64,000 nucleotides of DNA from Pararge aegeria (Eukaryota; Arthropoda; Insecta; Lepidoptera; Nymphalidae), in assembly GCF_905163445.1 (NCBI RefSeq), contig NC_053184.1:16616001-16680000 (forward strand). The letters are read 5' to 3'. Positions 54,322 to 64,000 of this stretch are shown one piece after another. The notes under the pieces were generated by a model that saw nothing but the letters and a program-made list of their open reading frames with translations, made no database searches and was not told where the DNA came from. The position numbers were made by a program, and so were the translations under genes. The first letter of the stretch is position 1; every line of letters starts with the position of its first letter.

Positions 54322-55093
54322 CGTGTATGTACTTATGTACACGAGACGTTATACTTCTTTGGCGTAAACGGATAAAAATCTGTTCAAAAGTTTTATCTTT
54401 CGCTTCATTCTGCGTTTATAGAAAAATCTACTCTAACAATAGAAAAAGGTATTTAGTACATTGAAAGATTTATTATAACGCATTATCTAGTTATCTCATT
54501 ATCGGAAAACCAAGTTTCACCATTAAATTTGAGATTTTCGTTTGTACAATTGAATCAATTAGATCACCGGAATGAGCCCGCAGGCTTTGACAATTCAAAG
54601 TGTACACTGTCAAACCTTATATTGAAAAACAAAATTGTTGACTATAGCTAACTTCAGGGTGTCGGTTTTTCGTGACGGTGTGCACGCGCATCATAAAAAT
54701 GTACTCTCATTAATTTTCCCTAGCAAGCCAAAAGAAGTATAACTTCAAAAAAGGCAAAAATTAGTCAAACTTATTAAATTCCGCCTTTCTGCATCAAGGG
54801 TTAATAAATGAATCGGAGTGCTCTGAATCGTACTCGTTGCTTTTTTAGAGTAAACTTTTCTATTTCAACGAAATTCTTTATAAGAGAGGAACTACAATAG
54901 GAATTTCACTGTGCAACAGCACACTTGAAACCTATTAATGTCTCTCTACAAGAGAAATGCTTCTTTTCTAAACAAAGTGCTTAAAGTACACTCTGGCATT
55001 CAGTTCCGTAAAGATTTATTTATATTTCACTAACCCGGACAAGAGGTGTAGAAAGTGGATTGGATCCAAGATCTAATATATGACAAAAATAAC
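54322..55093. other. No recognised feature
   Basis: No coding region or shared repeat seen. Confidence 0.35.
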
Positions 55094-55480
55094 ACGGACG
55101 GTTGGCGCAGTGGGCCGCGACCTTGCTTTCTAAGTCCAAGGCCGTGGGTTCGATTCCCACACCTGAAAAATGTTTCAGTGATGGACATGAAAGTTTTTTA
55201 TAAGTATTTATGTATAATCTTTATATATATATTTCTTGTGCGCGTGTGTATGTCACTGAACTCCTCCTAAACGGCCGGACCGATTTGAATGAATTTTTCG
55301 GTATGCGTTTAAGTAGCACCCTGGATGGTTTAGATTCACAAATCAGCCCGACAGATGGCGCTGAGGTCCGCTAGTATTCATATAAATATTCATCAGTTAT
55401 CTTGGTACCCATAACACAAGCTACGCTTATTTTGGGGCTTAATGGCGATGTGTGTATTGTAGTAGTATATTTATTTATTT
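55094..55480 (+). mobile_element. SINE-A, split by a Helitron
   Basis: Head ACGGACGGTTGGCGCAGTGG to TATGTATAA (55217), then from TATTCATATAAATATTCATC (55375) to the GTATATTTATTTATTTA tail. The interrupted sequence joins without loss. Confidence 0.9.
55218..55374 (+). mobile_element. 157-bp Helitron inside SINE-A
   Basis: Starts TCTTTATATATATATTTCTT and contains GTCACTGAACTCCTCCTAAA, CGGCCGGACCGATTTGAATG and ACAGATGGCGCTGAGGTCCG, ending CTAG. The base before is A and the base after is T. The SINE on both sides gives an independent test of both ends. Confidence 0.93.
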
Positions 55481-55544
55481 ATATGGAACAGTCAAAATTA
55501 ACTTCATTATTTGGATTTCGAGACTTCTTTGTTTTTATAACTAC

Positions 55545-55735
55545 CTCGTTGGTTTTATGGTAAGCATTCGACACTACGGATCACATGCACATAGGTTTGA
55601 TTCCTGAGCCAAAAATTAGTAAGCTTTGTGTTTTTCTAGAAATTATCTGTACAAGCCTGGCGTTACGAAGTGTAGGGTGGTGACGGCTGTATTCTGATCT
55701 GATGTGAAATGCAGTCGGCTTTTAATATTTTCTTA
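55545..55735 (+). mobile_element. SINE-D-like copy, diverged
   Basis: CTCGTTGGTTTTATGGTAAG, CATAGGTTTGATTCCTGAGC in A- and B-box positions; then GCCTGGCGTTACGAAGTGTA and GGTGGTGACGGCTG. Confidence 0.5.
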
Positions 55736-56204
55736 TCTGAAATGGTATCTCTCTTGCGTAATACGTTAGGAGTTAAAATATGCTGCTTTGAGCGATGGAG
55801 AAAATTGTACGATAATATTAGGGACTATGGTAGCAAATAACAAACAGTTTTGTCTTGCATCCGCCTCCAAGCGAGGATTCCGGCATATCTCGAAATATGT
55901 CGTTTATTGTCAGAGTGTTATTGAGATAGTCTTTTCTGCAACAGTGAAGATGCCCACGACATATGCCAATAGAGAAAACTTTACTGACTGACCCCCAAAA
56001 CACGGGTCCCATATCCCAATTTGTGGGTCCAGGGTAATTTTAGTAACATTTTAGGTACTTTTAAACAAATAAAAACTATTACCATTATTATTATTATACA
56101 AATCCGGGTCTTTAACGCAAAAGTTGCCACATACAATTATTTTTTTCTTCTACAAGTAATTAACGGTAATGATTTTGGACCTACCAATGCATCCCTCACA
56201 AGAT
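55736..56204. other. No recognised feature
   Basis: Short open frames on both strands at 55788-56012 overlap each other and lack domains. Confidence 0.35.
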
Positions 56205-56388
56205 AGAAAAATAATTGTTAAAATGTAAATTGTTGATGTTGGAAAAGAGCAACTGCTGAGTTTCTTGCCAGCTTCTTCTCGGTAGAATCTGCCTTCCGAA
56301 CCGATGGAGTCACTACAAACAGACAGACTTGACGTTTCAAAAGTGCTTATATTAAGGCCTACTTGAATTAAATGAATTTTGAATTTAA
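56205..56388 (+). mobile_element. LINE-X 3' UTR
   Basis: TTGGAAAAGAGCAACTGCTG, AGTTTCTTGCCAGCTTCTTC, CTTGACGTTTCAAAAGTGCT and AAATGAATTTTGAATTT. It ends directly at SINE-B (56389). Confidence 0.78.
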
Positions 56389-56560
56389 CCCTTGACTGCA
56401 ATCTCACCCTTTGGTAAGTGATCATGCAATCTAAGATGGAAAGGTCTAACCCGTTTGGGATATTTAAAATACTTAACCCTAATAGGTTCTACGCAATATC
56501 ATACCGGGACGCTAAAAGAGTCTTTGCCGTTTGGATGTTAAGTAGCCACTGCCAAAGGCT
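56389..56560 (-). mobile_element. SINE-B copy
   Basis: CCCTTGACTGCAATCTCACC, GGTAAGTGATCATGCAATCT and TAATAGGTTCTACGCAATAT. The head is missing. Confidence 0.75.
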
Positions 56561-57127
56561 CACACTAGACAAGACAGGAGATTATTCAGGCACTGCCGAG
56601 GATTCAAAAACGACAGTTTTGTTTGTTTGTTTATTTGTTTATATGAAATAGGCTCTGAACGTACAAGACTGATGTGAACAATTTCTTCGCCAAGAGAAAG
56701 CTAAACTTGAAAACATATATTTTCAAAAAAAATTGAGATTCTTACGAAAATTGTAGCCAAGTTTTGCCTATGAAATTCAATACTTGGCGCAGAGATTGAT
56801 AAATAAAAATTATGCATCAAATGATAAAAGTGCCTACCCATTTTTGTTTTATTTTTATTAATATTTTTGAATGTATTTAGATTTCTTGATAAATATCTAG
56901 TGAACAGTGGTAAATTTTAAGTTTTGGTGATGGGCGTGATCACTGTTACGCAGTTTCATACTTTTACAGTGATCATCGTTCATTTAGTAGTGGTTAAGTT
57001 ATGTTATTGTTCACAAATAAATAAATAAAAAAAAAAAACCATTTTGCCTTCGTATTAACTATTAACAGCTTAAAAAATTCGTATTAACAGCTTTTGTGAT
57101 GATCGACGAGATAATCAAGTTGATAAG
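56561..57127. other. No recognised feature
   Basis: AT-rich; no gene seen. Confidence 0.35.
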
Positions 57128-57190
57128 CGGCACGCCACGCCACGTTGATGACGTGCCGTGGCGTGCCGTGACGTGCCGTGCCGTGCTGCG
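57128..57190. repeat. GC-rich inverted repeat and ACGTGCCGTG minisatellite
   Basis: 57128-57145 pairs with 57151-57168 with one mismatch around TGATG. GACGTGCCGTG-like units follow. It is the most GC- and CpG-rich patch for several kilobases. Confidence 0.85.
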
Positions 57191-57295
57191 AAGTATTACT
57201 CTGTTTAATAGGTGATCGTTTTCACCTAACATCAGAAGAGCCATCTCTTTCTTAAGCTTCTTAAGAGTTATCGCGGAGCTCGTTTATAAATAAAT

Positions 57296-57465
57296 AAGGT
57301 ACTAAGATACCTGATGAATAGGTAATTTTATGAATAATAAACATAAATACTTAGAATATACAGCTAAACACCCAGACACTGAAAAACATTCGTTCAACTC
57401 ACAAACATTTTCCAGTTGTGGGAATCAAACCAGCAGAGTTGCTGCCCACTGCGCCAATCACCCGC
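57296..57465 (-). mobile_element. SINE-A, deleted copy
   Basis: GGCGCAGTGGGCAGCAACTC head, TGTGGGAATC, CAGTGTCTGGGTGTTTAGCT. The tail side beyond AGTACC is missing and about 25 bp of the head are deleted. Confidence 0.82.
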
Positions 57466-57819
57466 TATCGTCTGTGACGGTAACATCATTTAATTTGGAC
57501 AATTTGAACAGCATTCCTGAAAACTCTTCATTAATGCATTCTCGATTAGACGGCGAATGAGTTGATTGCGATCGCTGATTTTCTTCCCCGTATTTTCCAC
57601 AGTAACCGTACGTCCGTTTTCATTCTCATTGTAGAGGTTAAAAAAAAGTTTAATCTTCGCAAAGTCAATGGAACGTAAATGCAATTTTGGCGGTGAAAAA
57701 GGACAACCGAGCCTCGTTAGTGCGCCGACCGGCCGAAAATATTTTTTAATTTTCCTTCCTATGTTTTAGTTACAACCATTAAACCTTTCAGATCTTATTT
57801 TTGGTAAATATTTATAACA

Positions 57820-58066
57820 ACTTTACTTTCGGAGTCCAAGGGTGTGGGTTCGATTCCCACAGCTGGAAAATGATCGTGTGATGATTGTGAATGTTTTTCA
57901 GTGTCTGGGTGTTTCTCTGGATATTATATGTACTTATGTTATATATGTATATTATTCATAAAAATATTTATCAGTCATCTTAGTAGGTACCAATAACACA
58001 AGCTATGCTTACTTTTGGGCTAAATGGCAATGTGTGTGTTGTCGCAGTATATTTATTATTTATTTT
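57820..58066 (+). mobile_element. SINE-A, 5'-truncated copy
   Basis: TTTACTTTCGGAGTCCAAGG, GTGGGTTCGATTCCCACAGC, TTTGGGCTAAATGGCAATGT, TATTTATTATTTATTTTTTT. The A box is missing. Confidence 0.86.
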
Positions 58067-58075
58067 TTTATCAAA

Positions 58076-58114
58076 CGAGATTGCAGTCTAAAGCTCGTAG
58101 TAAATAAAAAAAAA
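58076..58114 (+). mobile_element. SINE-B 3' end fragment
   Basis: CGAGATTGCAGTCTAAAGCT, GTAGTAAATAAAAAAAA directly after the SINE-A tail. Confidence 0.55.
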
Positions 58115-58779
58115 CTCACCGAAAATTCACCGCAAAATCGGTGTATTTTCTGTAACTTAAACTTATTCAATAATTCAGAAAATACGGACTACGTATTGCT
58201 ATGAGAGGTCATTGAAATCATTTTAATAACATCAAAATAATATTCTATTCGATGATTTTACCCTATACACTGCTCAAAAATTTTATTTAAAATATTCAAA
58301 TACTGGAATAAGGCGTTATCTTTCAGTTTGATCATGGAGCGCGGCTTTAGTATTGAAATAGTTTCGTTTGAAATGTCAACGCCGTTTCGATGGAATTGGA
58401 AATCGTAGACGTGACTATAATGTTTACCATTTGTTTTCATTCTATCGGCTGATATACGTTGAATTTCTCCCTTAAATCTTTGATCAGGATCAGATAAAAA
58501 CGTTTCGCTTGGTTAATGTTACGGCATTTTGTTTTCATAAAGTTATGTTGTACTTGCACTAATCTTTGAAGCCTTTTTAACTCAATTTAGGAGATGATAA
58601 AATGATAATCAGAGTAACTGATATAGCTCTACAAGTTGCACCAATGGGCATTGGGGTTCCAAAGGTGAAATAAACGCAGCGTTGTTTACCGGTAAGCCGA
58701 AAAAGACAAGTACCCCAAAATCGTAGAGTGAGTAAATCAATGTCTATATAAGCATAAGTTTATCAGTGGCGATGATGGT
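58115..58779. other. No recognised feature
   Basis: The 60-codon minus frame at 58258-58440 has no recognisable domain. Confidence 0.35.
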
Positions 58780-59098
58780 GAAGAAGCGGTGATAGCCCAG
58801 TGGGTAGGACTTCTACTTTACTTATTCGGGAGGGCGAATTCGACTCCATCGACACCTGTAACTTTCCGAAGTTATGTGCGTTTTAAGCAATTAAAATATT
58901 ACTTGCTTTAACGGTAAAGGAAAACATCGTGAGGAAACCTGCATACTCCATAATGTTCTCAAAGGTGTGTGAAGTCCACCAATCCGCACTAGACCGGCGT
59001 GGTGGCGTTGACCCCCTCTAATTGTAGGAGGAGACCTGTGCCCTGTAGTGGACCGGTAACGGGTTGATATGATGGCGATAATGATGATGGTGATGATC
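58780..59098 (+). mobile_element. SINE-C, full-length copy
   Basis: GAAGAAGCGGTGATAGCCCA, GTTATGTGCGTTTTAAGCAA, GAAAACATCGTGAGGAAACC, CACTAGACCGGCGTGGTGGC, GGAGGAGACCTGTGCCCTGT, GGTAACGGGTTGATATGATG and a GATGATG tail. This is the longest copy here. Confidence 0.88.
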
Positions 59099-59880
59099 AG
59101 CAATATAATATTAAGTCTCAGAATATTACACGCGTTTCATTTTTATCTGTACACCGGCATTCATAGTTTAGTTGAGTATTAAGTTGAGTATATTTGAAGC
59201 TACACACCAAATATTATAGATGAGTGTGGGAAGTACTAAAAAAAAAAAAATTCGTTGCATCTGAGACGTTTAATACCGTACTTCTAGGCACTATTCATAA
59301 ACCAATTTAGCATATCGCATTACATCGTTAAACTTTACACAGTATGTTCCGTCTAGACAGTTTATTTTTGTATATACATTTATATCATGCAGATATATCA
59401 ACAATGATGCAAGTAATACAAACAGCAAATAATTAATTTGAAAACAGTAATTTGCATAAAAATATATTTTATGTTAAATAATTTATAAGTATTTTTGCAA
59501 TTACGATAATCTTCGATTTTTCTTTCTAGGTGGATGACTCGAACGTACCATTTTTTGTTACAAAGTAACTTTTATAATTACTTTTAAAGGTTGTCTAGAC
59601 AATAAACAATACAAATTTAAACGACTCTTATAATTACCATGATGATCGTTCAAAGTTATTTCATTAGAATTTTGTTGATAACACCAATCAGCACACTCTA
59701 TATTAATTTCAATTTTTACTAGTAATATTATTATTTTAAACTAGTTACTAATATAATACGAGTAACTGATCAACTCCGAATACTTAAAACGCATTTTGTG
59801 GCTCAGAGAAAAGGTACAGACCAAATGAGAACCTCTAATATTGGCGAGCATCCAGTTACCAGCATGGGTCCACAGAGTAA
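59099..59880. other. No recognised feature
   Basis: AT-rich, no gene seen. Confidence 0.35.
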
Positions 59881-60135
59881 GAAAATACAGAAACCGTATA
59901 CACGATTAATATTGAAGCATCAAAAACCACTCCACTTTAGTTGTGTTTCTCGATTAGGCGGTTAGCTAGTTCATTCCATTTGGCAGTTGACAATAATTAT
60001 TTTATTTCCAATGTTCAAAACGTTTATCATAAAACGGGGAAAATGGGAAAAGAGCTAGCAACTTTCCACAGGTGTGATGATGTGTTCGGGCGATTTCGCT
60101 ATTTTTGGACATATTGCACTGCATGCAATAATGGC
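59881..60135 (+). repeat. Repeat F, copy 2
   Basis: GAAAATACAGAAACCGTATA, ATTTGGCAGTTGACAATAAT, CGGGGAAAATGGGAAAAGAG, CTAGCAACTTTC and CATGCAATAATGGC, collinear with 37160-37427. The opposing short frames here are not shared. Confidence 0.75.
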
Positions 60136-60339
60136 TGAATGAGGGTTCTGCATGTTCATAATTCTGGGCATGGGTCAACGTTTTCTTTTTTGTGAGGAAA
60201 TTTTCATGGATACCAACGCACAAACGCACAAAAAAACCTGGCTTAGTTTGTTGTGGGCTCCTCTTGGACCAGGGCGAGTTCGGACCCTTCTAGGTTAAGT
60301 TTTAAGTTAACGAATGAAGCTATCACCATCACCAAAAAT

Positions 60340-60412
60340 AGCGTTAACATGTTAAATTTATGAACACTTCATAAGTGCCTTTGATAAGGTCTACATGAAT
60401 AAAACATTTTTC
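60340..60412 (+). mobile_element. LINE-like 3' tail
   Basis: TATGAACACTTCATAAGTGC, AGGTCTACATGAATAAAACA; related to 45640-45712. Confidence 0.5.
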
Positions 60413-61124
60413 ATATGATATAGACCTATATTTGAAATTTTTTGTCATTTTTAAAAATGCTGTGGAAAGCCTTAGTTTACTTAGATCCTATAATATATTC
60501 AGGATGCAAGCTATCTCTATAAAAAACGCCGAACAAAGATAACAAACAAACAAACACACTTTCGCATTTATATTTTAATTATAATTACCCTTTTCTAATA
60601 GTAAAATATAAAATCAATGCCTTTTAAAATGTTAAGATACTCATTTTCAAGAGATTTGCAACTTTGCGGAGCGAAGTCTTTTTTCTTTATCTTCAAAGAG
60701 ACTGCGCTTCCCGATGCATAAATTATTACATTTTCAATTATGCTCTAGTGAAAGCATTAATTTCATCGGCTTATAGAATTTCCAACAACTCGGTATTTCA
60801 ATTCCGAGAATTTTTATGAATGGAGGGATTGGAGAATTTCAAATTATCTTTGTATCACGACGATATGAAAACAGAATAAATAATAATATATTATATTAAA
60901 AATTTCAGTGACATTAGCTAGAATTTTCTAAAGTTCGTTTAAGTATTTTAAGAATAATATGAGACTCTACATGACGTAGAGTTTTAGAGATGTAGAGTGT
61001 TTGTAACACTCCCCAACTTAGCTTTGACACAAAAAGCTCTCCTACTGCACTTACGTCTATATATAAAACTCAAAGTACTGACTGACTGATAATTAATTAA
61101 ATCATTGCCGAAACCGCTGGTTTT
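60413..61124. other. No recognised feature
   Basis: No coding region or shared repeat seen. Confidence 0.35.
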
Positions 61125-61190
61125 TATCCTCATCATCAACCTAGCATATTGAGGCACGGATCTCCTCCCACATTGAGAAGGCGACTCATC
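61125..61190 (-). mobile_element. SINE-C 3' fragment
   Basis: CTCATCATCAACCTAGCATA, GATCTCCTCCCACATTGAGA; diverged. Confidence 0.5.
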
Positions 61191-61771
61191 TTGGAGAGGG
61201 GTTGTGGGTACTTAATATAAAAACTTCTCTGCAATGAAAGAGGCTTTTACTTTTTTTTATGCAGCCATGGGACGTTAAGGGACTGATCATAATGAAGAAC
61301 CTCCCCAAAAAGAAGTAGTTTCAAAAACTAGATGTATGAATTTCAAAAAATTGAATTGAGCTTGAGAGAAATAACCGTACCCGTAACCGCAAACGTAACG
61401 GACTTTAACGTTATGGACATATCAGCGGAAAAAGGATAAAAATTGTAAAAATTGTAAAATCGATTTCAGTTGCAAACGACTTTTAACAGGTTCCGAGGAA
61501 AGCCTACAGAATTTAGCTTTCACTCATAACTTTTATTGTTCTTATTATTATTACCACATTAAGAATAAATGAATAGAGGAAAGACTGAAACATGAAGAAG
61601 GATGTAGAAATCGAAAAATTTCAAGCATATAAATATATTTGATATACTTGAAATGTTTCGATATACATACCGCTAAATGCCTAGTGAGGCTTGAAACTTA
61701 GCGGCCATGCCAAGGTCATAGGTGTGGTAGACCATCAATGGTTCTCCTACTGAAAATCGCAGCATAAGGAA

Positions 61772-62097
61772 GTTTTTTTTTATTTTTTTATTTTACTACA
61801 AATTAGCCCATGACTGCATGATGCAGTCTAAGATGGTAATGGCGATACGGGCTAACCTGTTAGGAAGTATGTCAGTAATATTAAACTTAGATTCCTAATC
61901 GGTGTCTACGCGACATTGTACTGGAACGCTAAATCACTTAGCAGGTCTCTGTCGGCAGGATAGTTATTGGCCGAAACCTCCCACCACACCAGACGAGACG
62001 AAAATTCAGAAAGTATAAACACCCAAAATGCCGGGAATGGATCCGGGGACTTTTAACTTAAAACCACACAACTCAACACTTTGTCAGGGAAGTCGTA
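61772..62097 (-). mobile_element. SINE-B, near full-length copy
   Basis: T run, ACTACAAATTAGCCCATGAC, GTGTCTACGCGACATTGTAC, AAATCACTTAGCAGGTCTCT and a decayed head (CCGGGGACTTTTAACTT, TTGTCAGGGAAGTCGT). The CACCTGGTGGTAAG segment is missing. Confidence 0.78.
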
Positions 62098-62564
62098 AAG
62101 TGTTCTCTGCTTTAAAAAAAAATTGAAAGAGTCCATTCATAAAAGTGAAACAACAATTTTAAAAGTTTACCGTAACGTAACGGACATTCAACAGCGGAAC
62201 GAGGATACAAATTGAATTTTACACATCGATGTAGCTCCGCGGAATTAAACGACGGCATGGGATGGAGCAATCGATGTTACAAAAGAGTGGATCCGAATGA
62301 AACGCTTAATAGATACGGATAAAAGCATTACTACGTTTTGCTTTAATTTATAACTTATTGTGATGCAGCTTTATAATCGGAAACAATATCGGTAAGGATA
62401 TTTTTTTAATACAGCTGGCAATACATGTATTGTTTAGATAAGAAATCAAAACCCTATCTCCTGGAATTACAACAATATAGACCACCAACCATACAGCAAC
62501 ATGAAAACATTAACAAGAGAATAATATTAGCAATGAAAGAAATTATAAAACATTATATATATTT
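62098..62564. other. No recognised feature
   Basis: The 60-codon frame at 62425 has no domain. Confidence 0.35.
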
Positions 62565-62735
62565 GACAATTATTCATTGTACGAGAATACGAGCGATACG
62601 TGCGTAGAGAGTAGGTACATTGCCGTAGATATATTTGGAATGGTGTATAAAGATTGAAGAAATTATAAATTACACCGAACAGATTCTCCTACTTTTCGCG
62701 AAGCATAGCAAATTATGCTTAATCCATCAATAGGT
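62565..62735 (+). repeat. Repeat P, copy with deleted core
   Basis: ACAATTATTCATTGTACGAG, then ACGTGCGTAGAGAGTAGGTA, AAGATTGAAGAAATTATAAA, CAGATTCTCCTACTTTTCGC, AGCAAATTATGCTTAAT. The CTGANGA and stem II region is replaced by a short AATACGAGCG. Confidence 0.75.
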
Positions 62736-62854
62736 AACTAAACAAATAATAAAAAGTAAACTCTTTCTCGAGTAAAGTTCATTTTAATTTGTTATTAAGA
62801 ATTGTTAGGTACCTATTGTGTTTTTCGTCGGTGCAGGTTAATATTACTCACTTT

Positions 62855-62965
62855 TGATGATAGTCGTTAAAGCCCACAAACCCGCGTGCGAGCGTGGTGG
62901 CTTAATGCTCTAAAACCGTATCTGTTCGAGACGAGGCCCAGCACTGGGACCTTAAAAGGCTGCGG
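62855..62965 (+). mobile_element. SINE-D 3' part
   Basis: GTCGTTAAAGCCCACAAACC, CGTGCGAGCGTGGTGGCTTA, GCCCAGCACTGGGACCTTAA, AAGGCTGCGG. Confidence 0.65.
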
Positions 62966-63363
62966 ATTATGGTAACGATACTGGCTAAACTCACGTGAGT
63001 TTTTATCGGTGATTGCCCAACTACGTATGCAAAATATATTTTTGATCTCATATGGAAACCAAACCCTTGTGAAACATGGTAACAATTAGATCAACAAGGT
63101 AAATAGAATATTAAATTCGCACGTTATTTTTGTAGTTTACAACCGTGCGAAACTCGGGTTGGCCAGCTTATAGTACAACAGAGCCCAAATTAGTAATTAC
63201 TATGCAAATCGGTAATTTGAGCGTCCTGCGCTGATGATGCTGTTGATTGTCTACAACATAGCCACTAATTGGTTGGACATCAATTTGGTCGTTTCAATTT
63301 CTATAATATGTATATTTGTACATTAAAATGTAAAAGCACTCTTACCAATTACTATACTGTATT

Positions 63364-63455
63364 TTTTAACCCCTAAAACAAAAATGACAGGGGTGTTATA
63401 AGTTTGACGTACCTGCGTCTGTGGCATCGTAGCTGTCAACCGATTTTCGTCTTGT
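63364..63455 (-). repeat. Repeat H end fragment
   Basis: Minus strand contains AATCGGTTGACAGCTACGAT, GCCACAGACGCAGG and ACGTCAAACTTATAACACCC, matching 350-455. Confidence 0.55.
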
Positions 63456-63503
63456 TCTATTTTCGAAAGGTGAATTAGTTCCAAGTGTTCTTAAATAAGT
63501 TGG

Positions 63504-63870
63504 GTTGTGATGGCATTGAGACTGCGTGCTGGACATGTTCCTCTAAACAAATTTGGATATCTTATGAAAAGGGTCAGTTCACCTAAGTGTGAAATTTGAT
63601 ATATAGACGAAGATGTCTTGCATTTGTTGGGGGAGTGTGTTCGGAATAGGCCAATGAGGGACCAATTAATATGTAAATTTAAAATAAATCTTCATGATGT
63701 GGGGATTTGGCAAAGTATCCTGGCGGCACCTTATTCAGAAGTAGCCAGAATGCTATTAGATTTTAAGTTAAGATAAGAGAAAGGAAGTATCAATTTTTGT
63801 AAAGGGAACGATGGGGCTGACATTCTTATTTTTAAGAAAAGTCCCGAATAAATAAAGAATTAAAAAAAAA
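63504..63870 (+). pseudogene. 5'-truncated LINE: reverse-transcriptase C-terminal region
   Basis: The frame reads VVMALRLRAGHVPLNKFGYL, MKRVSSPKCEI-stop-YIDEDVLHLLGECVRNRPMRD and later VARMLLDFK-LR-stop. The RLR.GH.P.N and ..C..(C)..EDV.H.L.EC pattern is the Cys/His segment at the end of many insect LINE ORF2 proteins. A Cys codon of that segment (TGT to TGA) is the premature stop. It ends in AATAAATAAAGAATT and poly(A). AAATAAGTTGG occurs just before (63493-63503) and after (63870-63880), so the insertion boundaries are well defined. Confidence 0.78.
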
Positions 63871-64000
63871 AATAAGTTGGCGAACGAAGTTATCATATTC
63901 ATAATTTACTGTGATACCATGATTAAAAAAAAATTGTACTACTTTTGTTGAAAATCGGTCCATGCCGGTGCCGCCACGAAATGGAGGATTACATATTTTT

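Overview
The window looks like eukaryotic, AT-rich, repeat-dominated nuclear DNA from a lepidopteran, probably a butterfly. The inference rests on the repeats: tRNA-headed SINEs, 3'-truncated non-LTR retrotransposons (CR1-like, R4/Dong-like, jockey-like and RTE-like) and short non-autonomous Helitrons inserted between A and T. I recognise these types from Lepidoptera; no database search was made. I found no convincing host protein-coding exon, rRNA or functional tRNA gene, so this is an intergenic or deep intronic block. There is no bacterial-style organisation.

Layout. 1-2.0 kb: repeats, including SINE-A and SINE-B. 3.1-7.9 kb: the most complete element, a minus-strand CR1-like LINE with a frameshifted ORF1 and an ORF2 that stays in one frame of 985 codons, broken by only two stop codons. 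8-20 kb: Helitrons, nested SINEs, several snap-back hairpins and a strange degenerate three-unit array (19.05-20.0 kb). 20.9-21.7 kb: the 3' end of an R4/Dong-like LINE with its restriction-like endonuclease. 22-32.8 kb: Helitron, SINEs, LINE 3' ends. 33.8-34.25 kb: a 195-bp tandem duplication. 35-50.6 kb: SINEs, a TG-rich satellite with a 171-bp duplication, a 371-bp long inverted repeat and a 458-bp inverted-repeat element. 51-64 kb: a second R4/Dong-like 3' end, many SINEs, one SINE split by a Helitron, and a 5'-truncated LINE with target-site duplications.

Family names used here are local. SINE-A (15 copies) has a tRNA-like head and a tail ending near TAGATGGCGATGTGTGTATT. SINE-B has a tRNA-like head and a tail ending near GTTAGCCCTTGACTGCAATC (minus-strand view). 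SINE-C contains GAAAACATCGTGAGGAAACC. SINE-D has a tRNA-like head and an AAAGCCC...AACCCGC tail. LINE-X is a non-LTR 3' end with a TTGAAT-type tail. Repeat P carries a hammerhead-ribozyme-like core. Repeats E, F and H are unclassified.

The genes do not form a pathway. The biology here is that of competing mobile elements: LINE proteins (endonuclease and reverse transcriptase) can mobilise themselves and probably the SINEs, while Helitrons move by rolling circle. The most interesting signals are the ribozyme-like core in Repeat P, the set of perfect short hairpins that look like template-switch products, the long inverted repeat, and the undescribed array at 19-20 kb. All boundaries were read by eye and most are good to about 5-20 bp.
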